From positions 23,285 to 38,123 of the forward strand of contig BQKZ01002359.1 in NCBI GenBank assembly GCA_036244855.1: DNA of 14,839 bases. Direction: 5' to 3'. Origin of the DNA: Temnopleurus reevesii. Lineage: Eukaryota; Echinodermata; Echinoidea; Temnopleuroida; Temnopleuridae. Numbering within the stretch: position 1 is the stretch's first letter; each line of letters begins with the position of its first letter. Position numbers and translations under genes: made by a program. Shown piece by piece: positions 8,717 through 14,801 of this stretch. The notes below the pieces were generated by a model that saw only the letters and a program-made list of their open reading frames with translations, was not told where the DNA came from and made no database searches.

Positions 8717-9731
8717 CTGGTTTCCATTTAAAAGAAAACTAAATTGTAAGTTGGGCATAATATAATTTTGTTCACATCATTACATTGTTACCAGGTTACA
8801 TGCAAACAAAGGAGACTACAGATGTTGTTATGAATTTGGGCAACTGAATCCTGATCACAGTGACAGAAAAAACAACAACCGTTGGCTATTTCACCAATTT
8901 CATATTCTAATACAGGGTATTCTCTCTAAAATTAAGCTTGCTATGAAAAATGCAAACGCACCTGCTTACATGTATATATGCGAACAAAAGAGAATTCATA
9001 TTAAATTATGAATTTGGGCCATTGAATGAAAAAAAGGGAAACTGTTGGTAATTTCACCAATTCTGTATTTCTGCAGGGCATTCTGTCAGAAAAGGTGAGC
9101 TTCTTTTGAAACATGCAATTGGCTATTTCACCAATTCAGTATTCTACTACAGGGTATTCTTTAAAAAAAATTGAGTTTGTTTTGAAAAATGCAAACGTGT
9201 CTAACTTTCCACCCCGCTGAATCACTTTAGATATCTGAAAGTCTAAAAACTTGAATAATATGACCATTGTATGTTGGGCTAAATGCCATTTTTTTCATAT
9301 CATTATTGTTACCAGGTTACATGCGAAGAAATAAGATTTGAGATGTTATTATGAATTTGGGCAACTGAATCCTGATCACAGTGACAGGAAAAAAGAACAA
9401 GCGTGGGCAATTTCACCAATTTGGTATTCTGCAGGGCATTCTGTCATAAAAAAATGAGCTGGTTTTGAAAAATGCAAACGTGACTAGCTTTCCAGTTCAC
9501 TGCATCACTAAAGGTTGAATGAAACATTAAATAATAAAGATAGATTTCCATTTAAAAGAAAACTATTGTAAGTTGGGCATAATATCATTTTTTTTTTACA
9601 TCGTTACCAGGTTACATGCAAACAAAGGAGACTTCAGATATTATTATGAATTTGGGCTACTGAATTCTGATCTAAGTAATGAAAAAAAGAGGAAAACCAT
9701 TTCACCAATTCTGTATTTCTAAAGGATATCC

Positions 9732-9767
9732 TTCCTTTAAAAAATGAGCTTCCTTTAAAAAATGAGC
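9732..9767 (+). repeat. 18-bp tandem duplication
   Basis: TTCCTTTAAAAAATGAGC is present twice in direct succession (9732-9749, 9750-9767), and once only at the same place in other array units. This is a recent slippage event in one unit. Confidence 0.85.
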
Positions 9768-9930
9768 TTCTTTTGAAAAATGCAAACATGACTAGCTTTC
9801 CAGTTCACTGCATCACTAAGGTTGAAATAAGGATAGGTTTTCATGAAAAAGAAAAACATTGTAAGTTGGGCTAAATTACATTTTTTTTCCATACCATTAT
9901 TGATACTTACATGCGAACAAAGGAGACTTC

Positions 9931-10089
9931 GGGGGGCGTTTCATAAAGATTTGTCGCAGCGACAGGGAGTCATTTTCCGACAGTTCCCATAGCAACTGTC
10001 AGCGATAGCGCTCTTCATCCAATCACAATCAAGGAATTAGTCAGCACAGACTAACTGTCTCTGCGACAAATCTTGATGAAACACCCTCC
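9931..10089. mobile_element. ~159-bp MITE inside the ~300-bp array
   Basis: The left end GGGGGGCGTTTCATAAAGAT, continuing TTGTCGCAGCGACA, matches the reverse complement of the right end at about 30 of 34 bases. The sister units read GAGACTTCAGATATTATTATG and GAGACTACAGATGTTGTTATG without the insert, while here GAGACTTC and AGATGTTATTATG lie on either side. The empty site confirms insertion. The TSD is one to three bases and ambiguous. There is no coding frame. Confidence 0.88.
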
Positions 10090-10216
10090 AGATGTTATTA
10101 TGAATTTGGGCAACTGAATCCTGACCACACTTTAAGAGAAAGAGGAAAACCATTGGTAATTTCATCAATTCTGCATTTCTACCGAGTATTCTTTCTTTGA
10201 AATAAAAATGAGCTGG

Positions 10217-10550
10217 TTTTGAAAAATGCAAACGTGACTAGCTTTCCACTTCAATAATTCACTTTAGAGTGAATGTCTGATCTCCTAAATAAAAGGACTG
10301 GTTTCCAAAACAGGTTTTCTTGTTCTCTGGAGTGCTCAAGGCGCATTATGAGAGAAGTAAAAGTAAGTGAGATTAACTTAAGAAGTGAACAGGTTAACAT
10401 ATGCACCTAATCGAATCAAGGCCACAAAAGGATCGAGGTGGGTGGGGCTCGGATACATAGAGTATTATGTTTTGACTGTTTTGGACCCTGGGCGACATGA
10501 CTTTCAGATGGCGATGTGATATTTTCTTCAGACCTATTAAAATGATCAGG
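10217..10550 (+). repeat. Segmental duplication, copy A
   Basis: The block from the TTTTGAAAAATGCAAACG anchor through GAATGTCTGATCTCC, GGACTGGTTTCCAAAACAGG, GCACCTAATCGAATCAAGG, GAGGTGGG, TTTTGACTGTTTTGGACCCT and TTTTCTTCAGACCT recurs in the same order at 10716-11316. Copy A carries an extra ~50 bases after TTCTCTGGAG and lacks the MITEs found in copy B. Confidence 0.82.
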
Positions 10551-10715
10551 ACCGATAATGTCTGAATTTCCGAATGTCAGAAACATCAAAATATAAGTCT
10601 GGTTTCCATGCAAAAGAAAACTATATTGTAGTTGAGCATAATACCATTTTTATTATATAAACCAGCTTATACTCTGTATTTCTACAGAGTATTCTTTCTT
10701 CTACACATGAGCTGC

Positions 10716-11316
10716 TTTTGAAAAACGTGTCTAGCTTTTCCACTTCACTGCTTCACTTTAGAATGAATGTCTGATCTCCCAAATAATAGGACTGGTTTCC
10801 AAAACAGGGTTTTTTATTCTCTGAAGCACATAAATGCACCTAATCGAATCAAGGGTTACCACAAAAGGGTTGAGGTGGGAGGGGCTTGGATACAATGGCC
10901 CGTATTCTGATGTCAGGTTTAACTTAAACTCGAGTTTAAATCTGTGGTTTAAGTATGGGTAGCCTAAAGTGCCAAAACGTTATTTAAACTAATATATAAT
11001 TTGTATGTTAACTGCTCTAGCTCTTTTCCCATGCTCTAATAATGTAGAAAACTATCAAAGCTTTTATTCCAAGACAGTTTTTAATACTATGAGTGCAAAA
11101 TGAGCTGGTAGATTAAGCACCGCCTAATATAGATTCAAGCCTCTTTTGGCTTCCCATACTTGAACCACAGATTTAAACTCTGGTTTAAGTTAAACCTGAC
11201 ATCAGAATACGGGCCATAGAGTATTAATAATGTTTTGACTGTTTTGGACCCTGGGCGACCTGATTTTTAGATGGTGATATGAAAGTTTTCTTCAGACCTT
11301 AATGATCATATCTGAT
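10716..11316 (+). repeat. Segmental duplication, copy B, carrying a MITE
   Basis: Same block order as copy A, offset by about 500 bases. It is interrupted by the element at 10896-11216 and ends against the element at 11317. Where copy A reads GGATACATAGAGTATTATG, copy B reads GGATACA, the MITE, then TAGAGTATTA. Copy A is therefore the empty-site control. Confidence 0.82.
10896..11216. mobile_element. 321-bp foldback MITE with ~68-bp near-perfect arms
   Basis: The arms 10896-10963 and 11149-11216 are inverted copies differing at about four of 68 positions. They open with TGGCCCGTATTCTGATGTCA and contain GTTTAACTTAAAC and GTTTAAATCTGTGGTT. The arms are themselves rich in partial palindromes (AGTTTAAACT-like). 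The middle ~185 bp is unrelated and noncoding. The low arm divergence implies a fairly young insertion or recent arm homogenisation. No TSD longer than one or two bases is certain. Confidence 0.92.
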
Positions 11317-11511
11317 CAGGGCTCGACTTTAAAGCGAGCCCGGTGGCACATGGCTCCCCTAAACTGCAAAGGGCTCTCCAGCATTTTTGATGAAATTATT
11401 TTCATGAAAGTACAAAAAAAAACTGGTCTCCTGAGACGCATTGGGGCTCCCCTAAAATAAAGTTAAGGAGCCCGGCTGGCTCCCTATACGAAAAGTCAAG
11501 ATCAGGCCCTG
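11317..11511. mobile_element. 195-bp MITE with CAGGG ends
   Basis: The ends are CAGGGCTCGACTTT and, reading the right end in reverse complement, CAGGGCCTGATCTTGACTTT. Subterminal GAGCCCGG...GGCTCCC motifs occur in both halves, and GGCTCCCCTAAA occurs twice. CTGAT flanks both sides (11312-11316, 11512-11516). CAGGG ends are common in hAT elements, but those make 8-bp duplications, so the class stays open. No transposase is present. Confidence 0.75.
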
Positions 11512-11516
11512 CTGAT

Positions 11517-11892
11517 AAAGTCAGGTTTGTCATCTCACATGTATACCTCACATCCAATGAGTAGTAAAGGCTAATATTTCAGAATGCATTTTTTTCTCGG
11601 AAATCCCCTGAATTTCAAACACATTTCAATGGCGGAGTTGTAACTTTACATCTTTACAGATCATTGTACACAAGTCTATGGACACTCTAATAAAATTTTA
11701 GTGAATTCAAAGTCACAAAATTGGCGTTAAGTAAAACCTGAGCCAAATGTCATGGTATGTAATGTATACTGTCGAAAAGGAGAAAAAAGATTGGCACTCA
11801 GGAAGCATGTATGTGTCTTTGGTCCAGCAAAGGGATCATGCAGCTTCCCGCTGAGGTTTATCCATGCACCACCCGTTGCTGTAGACATTTAG
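11517..11892. other. Intronic stretch, nothing recognised
   Basis: No repeat shared with other parts of the window and no coding frame. It lies between two MITEs. Base composition is ordinary for the region. Confidence 0.4.
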
Positions 11893-12055
11893 GGGGTGTT
11901 GCTCAAAAGTTGCAATTGATCGCAAGTTGCATTTGATCGGAACGCGCCAATCAAAATCGCTGTTTCATGTGCGTCTTGTTAAATGCGCATACCGTGTGCG
12001 AATGAAAATGCGCGTTACAATTGGTAAAGTTGCAGTTGATTTTGAGCAACACCCC
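11893..12055. mobile_element. 163-bp MITE with GGGGTGTTGCTCAAAA ends
   Basis: GGGGTGTTGCTCAAAA (11893-11908) is matched perfectly by the reverse complement of 12040-12055. Inside lie repeated GTTGCAATTGAT and GTTGCAGTTGAT blocks in opposite orientation and a more G/C-rich middle (GGAACGCGCC, AATGCGCA). There is no coding frame. The TSD is not clear. Confidence 0.85.
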
Positions 12056-12478
12056 ATAAAACTATTTGCCGGTTGCTGGTAGATTCCCACTGTTAAATTG
12101 CTTGTAACTTGAAAGAAACTTTAAAAATTCAGATTATTCCTGCCTTGGCCGAAGGTTAAGTCTTCTGAACATGGCATCAACTGAATCAGCTAAATTTTAC
12201 TCCTCTTCTTGACAATGTCAGCCTTCTTTCTTCAAGCTACACATCTCGTTATGTTTTCAATTCTAAGGCTACTGTAAATTTCTATCACAGCAATTCATGC
12301 CGTTGCCATGGAAACGAGACTAAGCAGACATAAACAAAAGGTGGGGAAGCATCATTAAAGAAGAAAGCATTGTTTCCATCCACAGAGGAAATTTAACGTT
12401 TTCTGTTCTTTCACATTCATCTAAAGAAAAAAAACCAGAAGACCGAAGTATTGATCTACAATACATGTATTATTCAGA
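12056..12478. promoter_or_regulatory. Repeat-free intronic island with RFX X-box, candidate enhancer
   Basis: This ~420-bp stretch shares no repeat with the rest of the window, although both sides are packed with elements. GTTGCCATGGAAAC at 12302-12315 matches the palindromic RFX X-box (GTTRCCATGGYAAC) at 13 of 14 positions. ATAAACA at 12330-12336 is a forkhead-type site and runs into AACAAAAGG, loosely Sox-like. These are motif matches only; enhancer function is inference. Confidence 0.4.
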
Positions 12479-12479
12479 A

Positions 12480-12907
12480 TGATTGGCAACGTACAGGCAC
12501 AAAATGGCTGCCAACATGGAGAACTCTCCATTCACTTTGTACACAGAATTTCACATTTTCTTATTTTTCTTGAAAATAAATCAATAAAATTCATTCCGAA
12601 ATGCATGCAGAATCAAAATGTCAATATCATACTGGAAGAGAAAAGTACAATTCTGTCTACTTTTCCAGAAAAAGAAGAAAATGTGAAATTCTGTGTCAAA
12701 GTGAATGGAGAGTGCTCCATGTTGGCAGCCATTTTGCGCCTGTACGTTGCCAATTTGAGGAGCCCATGAGGGGTGTAAATCAAAACTTTGAAAATTCAGA
12801 ACTTTTAAATGGATTGTTGGATTTTGCTCAAATTTTCACAGATTGACCAATGTACATTTCTTCATCCACTGAGCCCACATTAATGTCTGGGTTAAGTTCC
12901 CTTTTAA
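12480..12907. mobile_element. Large nested foldback element lacking its left outer arm
   Basis: Inner inverted arms lie at 12483-12570 and 12667-12753 (TTGGCAACGTACAGG with its complement, AAAATGGCTGCCAACATGGAG with its complement). The right outer arm lies at 12754-12907. In reverse complement that outer arm matches 8042-8192 of the other copy (AATTTGAGCAAAATCC, TTTACACCCCTCATGGGC, GGGAACTT). It begins exactly at the inner arm, mirroring the copy at 8042-8446. The open frames crossing it are not genes. Confidence 0.82.
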
Positions 12908-12949
12908 AGTCGGTCTTCAAGTCTTTCGTATCTTGGTGAAACACTGCCC
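12905..12949. mobile_element. Solo end of the TTTCACCAAG-type MITE
   Basis: In reverse complement this reads GGGCAGTGTTTCACCAAGAT, then ACTTGAAGACCGACTTTAA. It matches the terminus of the element at 8548-8716 (GGCGGTGTTTCACCAAG). The opposite end is not found nearby. It directly abuts the outer end of the preceding foldback element. Confidence 0.6.
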
Positions 12950-13043
12950 AGATCTCTTTATATACCGAGTTTCTACTATATTGAGAAACCTATTGATGAA
13001 ATCCAATGCTTCCTAAGCAATCAGCAGTGAGCTATGTTCAACT

Positions 13044-13437
13044 GGGTACTACCGACGAGTCCGACAGCTTAGGAATAATTGGTGCACGAAATAGACATTA
13101 CTTTAAAACGGATTAGAGTCAGACAACTCATTAATCCGACAAAATTATGAAAACGCACAACGACCGAACATAGATTTTGCAAATGAGACCGACTCTAGAT
13201 AAAATTGATCTATTAATCCGACAGCACTATATTTTCGTTAGTCAATCTTCTAGGTCTGTTTGCGTGCTGTCGGGCTCAAAGCAAATAATTTGTCAGTGTC
13301 AATCTTGCGAGCGTGAAAGTAAAAATGTCTAGCTCGAACCTCATTTTGAAAATTGTCGATGTAGTAGGCTTATATACATTTCTGTCGGACTCGTGAGCTG
13401 TCGGACTCGTGGGCTGTCGGACTCGTGGGATGCTCCC
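13044..13437. mobile_element. 394-bp DNA transposon with perfect 8-bp target duplication
   Basis: GTTCAACT occurs exactly at 13036-13043 and again at 13438-13445, a perfect 8-bp TSD. The ends are GGGTACTACCGACGAGTCCG on the left and, in reverse complement, GGGAGCATCCCACGAGTCCG on the right. ACGAGTCCGACAG is repeated three times in tandem (16-bp period) at the right end, and GTCCGACAG-like motifs recur inside. There is no transposase frame. An 8-bp TSD is known for the hAT, P and Merlin superfamilies; the ends alone do not choose between them. Confidence 0.93.
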
Positions 13438-13530
13438 GTTCAACTTTATCAACATTCGTGATTATGTCATTAAAATGTTTGAAACTCTCTTCATTTCTTT
13501 AATCCAGATTCTACTGGCCGTCAACGCCTG

Positions 13531-13578
13531 ATGCCGTTTCTGCTACGTGAATCGTCCAAGCACACTCAATCCACGTAA
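13531..13578 (+). promoter_or_regulatory. Upstream ORF 1 (15 codons)
   Basis: ATG at 13531 and TAA at 13576-13578 encode MPFLLRESSKHTQST. It lies 23 bases inside predicted exon 2 and would be read before the main CDS if the 13507 acceptor is used. The start context (GCCTGATGC) is mediocre, so leaky scanning is likely. Confidence 0.35.
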
Positions 13579-13582
13579 ATCA

Positions 13583-13600
13583 ATGACATTTTCCATCTGA
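13583..13600 (+). promoter_or_regulatory. Upstream ORF 2 (5 codons)
   Basis: ATG at 13583, TGA at 13598-13600, encoding MTFSI. It starts five bases after the uORF 1 stop codon. The context ATCAATGA has A at -3 relative to the ATG only weakly placed. Very short; any role is inferred. Confidence 0.25.
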
Positions 13601-13658
13601 ACTTGTCGTTATAAATTAAGACTCTGAACTTAATCCTGATATTACAGGCAGCAAGCGC

Positions 13659-13697
13659 ATGCTGCTTAGCCAGCACAAGCTATCTACAGTACTGTAG
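13659..13697 (+). promoter_or_regulatory. Upstream ORF 3 (12 codons)
   Basis: ATG at 13659 and TAG at 13695-13697 encode MLLSQHKLSTVL. This uORF remains in the transcript with either acceptor (13507 or 13647). It ends 121 bases before the main start, room enough for reinitiation. Confidence 0.35.
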
Positions 13698-13780
13698 TTA
13701 AAGTTTGTACGTCAAACTTCAGACGAACACCGTCTCTTCGTGACAACAGCAAATTTTTCCACACATAAATATCAGTGAGT

Positions 13781-13802
13781 GGGACCACACAGGGACCACA
13801 CA
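13781..13802 (+). promoter_or_regulatory. Two 11-bp direct repeats with Runx-type cores
   Basis: GGGACCACACA is present twice in direct succession just upstream of the CDS start. Each copy contains ACCACA, the Runx core (TGTGGT on the other strand). If transcription starts near the ACATAAATA box, these would lie at the start site; otherwise they are in the leader. A motif match only. Confidence 0.35.
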
Positions 13803-13818
13803 GGATATCTTCGGCAGC

Positions 13819-14166
13819 ATGGAGAGCTCGCAGCGCATACCGACCACCGACAGTAGAGCCCAGGACTTCTACAACTTCTTCCGCAGCATGAACAACAACG
13901 AGGTCCGAAAGAACCTGAAACTGATCGCCTCGAACCAGGACCTAGATAAGCAGGACCTGGCCTTGCTTGTGCTGATGCTGAGGAATATCTCGCAGCCGTA
14001 TGTGAGGCGGCTCATCCGCGAGCCGTCGTCGACCGCGCTCTTGCACCAGATGTTGCAGACCGTGATAGAGAACGAGCGCAAGAGAGGGATGCAACCTTGC
14101 ATCCATGATGTTGATGAGATCGAGAAGATTATTTTCAGTCCGCCTCTCAGCCCTGATGTGCCATAA
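13819..14166 (+). CDS. Unrecognised 115-aa helical protein
   Basis: I do not recognise this protein. It is the only frame in the window with clear coding character: 90 of 115 codons end in G or C (78% by hand count), in strong contrast to the AT-rich flanks. The start context CAGCATGG is good, with G at +4, and an in-frame stop at 13741 excludes an upstream start. The predicted structure is mainly helical: residues about 13-24 (AQDFYNFFRSM), 27-40, 42-58 (a Leu/Val/Met-rich helix, DLALLVLMLRN) and 59-89, ending in the basic NERKRG. A short tail follows with an acidic DVDEIEK stretch and two Ser-Pro sites (S107, S111) in FSPPLSPDVP, possible proline-directed kinase sites. There is one cysteine (C94), no signal peptide and no membrane segment. 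A compact helical bundle, for example armadillo- or death-fold-like, is possible but unproven. A nuclear or cytosolic protein is likely. Confidence 0.85.
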   Translation: MESSQRIPTTDSRAQDFYNFFRSMNNNEVRKNLKLIASNQDLDKQDLALLVLMLRNISQPYVRRLIREPSSTALLHQMLQTVIENERKRGMQPCIHDVDEIEKIIFSPPLSPDVP

Positions 14167-14522
14167 ACATGGCATGAATTCTTGACAAACTATATGAATA
14201 TATTTGCCAAAGTCTTTTTATTTATACGCCATGAAATTAACCCAGATATTTGCTAATTTTGTGCCTACAAATTCAACACCAGTACTTTAGGTTTTCAGAG
14301 AAACTTTTGGCTCTGATTGTAGTACTCTGTCCCTGTATTAGAGATTTAATCATTTTGTGATTGCTTAATTGCCAACTTATTGCCAAGAAATGTCTTGACC
14401 CATACCTGGATAATTAGGACCTTCATAAGCTGGATCAATTAGTAGATTAAAAAGACATTTTTCATTTATTTTACTTTGGTAGTTGCATTTATAAAAGGAT
14501 TCTTCTTCCTGGTTGTATTGAC
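14167..14522 (+). other. Predicted 3' UTR with ATTAAA signal
   Basis: No canonical AATAAA follows the stop codon before the next transposon. ATTAAA at 14446-14451, the commonest variant signal, is followed by T-rich and TTGG-containing sequence suited to cleavage near 14465-14480. That gives a 3' UTR of about 300 bases. It contains a few ATTTA pentamers (for example near 14217), too few to claim an AU-rich instability element. Confidence 0.4.
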
Positions 14523-14765
14523 GGGGGCATCCCACGAGTCCGACAGCCCACGAGTCCGACAGCCCACGAGTCCGACAGAAATGAATATAAGCCTACTACA
14601 TCGACAATTTTCAAAATGAGGTTCGAGCTAGACATTTTTACTTTCACGCTCGCAAGATCGACACTGACAAATTATTTGCTTTGAGCCCGACAGCACGCAA
14701 ACAGACCTACAAGACCGACTAATGTAAATATAGTGCTGTCGGACTAATAGACCAATTTTACCTAG
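14523..14765. mobile_element. Inverted second copy of the GTCCGACAG transposon, truncated
   Basis: In reverse complement this aligns with about 13180-13437, with roughly a dozen substitutions and one 5-base gap over ~243 bases (about 95% identity by eye). It starts at GGGGGCATCCC and carries three perfect 16-bp repeats (CCCACGAGTCCGACAG) at 14531-14578. The far end is cut off at the adapter junction, so neither its full length nor its TSD can be seen. It stands in inverted orientation to the first copy, with the CDS between them. Confidence 0.92.
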
Positions 14766-14801
14766 GTCTCTTATACACATCTAGATGTGTATAAGAGACA
14801 G
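14764..14801. other. Tn5 mosaic-end junction adapter (sequencing artefact)
   Basis: AGATGTGTATAAGAGACAG at 14783-14801 is the exact 19-bp Tn5 mosaic end used in Nextera libraries. Bases 14766-14782 are its inverted copy without the outermost two bases (AG stands where CT is expected). Two mosaic ends head to head are the junction adapter of tagmentation-based mate-pair libraries. This is synthetic sequence left in the assembly, not a natural Tn5 insertion. Confidence 0.97.

Larger units (their letters stand above)
8465..10290 (+). repeat. Degenerate ~300-bp tandem array, about six units
   Basis: Two anchors repeat in fixed order. GAAAAATGCAAAC followed by an AGCTTTCCAC-type block appears near 8470, 9184, 9467, 9775 and 10220. 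GTTACCAGGTTACATGC, then AAAGGAGACT, ATTATGAATTTGGGCAACTG and TCACCAATT, starts at 8787, 9308 and 9603 and, in shortened form, at about 8964 and 9905. Full units are about 295-305 bp once insertions are removed; the one near 8948-9180 is shortened. Two MITEs (8548-8716, 9931-10089) lie inside units. No coding potential is seen. Confidence 0.85.
7533..13507 (+). other. Predicted ~6-kb intron rich in repeats
   Basis: The span runs from the GTAAGT donor at 7533 to the acceptor CTCTCTTCATTTCTTTAATCCAG ending at 13507 (quoted in part: a pyrimidine-rich tract then CCAG). It contains no credible coding frame, and nearly all of it is tandem repeats and foldback elements listed separately. The exon pairing is inferred from signal strength alone. 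Two independent transcripts, or missed small exons in between, cannot be excluded. Confidence 0.4.
13508..13818 (+). other. Predicted exon 2 leader (5' UTR) with splice acceptor
   Basis: The AG at 13506-13507 is preceded by CTCTCTTCATTTCTTTAATC, a strong acceptor tract. A second acceptor candidate (TATTACAG) ends at 13647 and would remove the first two uORFs. An in-frame TGA at 13741-13743 lies upstream of the main ATG with no in-frame ATG between them, so the CDS start is fixed whichever acceptor is used. ACATAAATA at about 13762 could serve as an alternative TATA box for an intronless transcript. Confidence 0.5.

Noticed and set aside
11317..11511. Assignment of the CAGGG-ended element to the hAT superfamily
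   Set aside because: The flanking match is only five bases (CTGAT), not the expected eight, and no transposase is present. Class left open.
12601..12846. 81-codon plus frame in the second foldback element
   Set aside because: It overlaps the frame above in another phase, crosses the inverted arm and has no codon bias.
13869..14175. Two minus-strand frames opposite the CDS
   Set aside because: Shadow frames produced by the G/C-rich plus-strand gene. Neither has its own start context or upstream signals.
14764..14801. Inverted Tn5 ends read as a natural mobile element
   Set aside because: The 19-bp mosaic end is an engineered sequence, no transposase or IS50 sequence is present, and the chimeric tail fits a library artefact.
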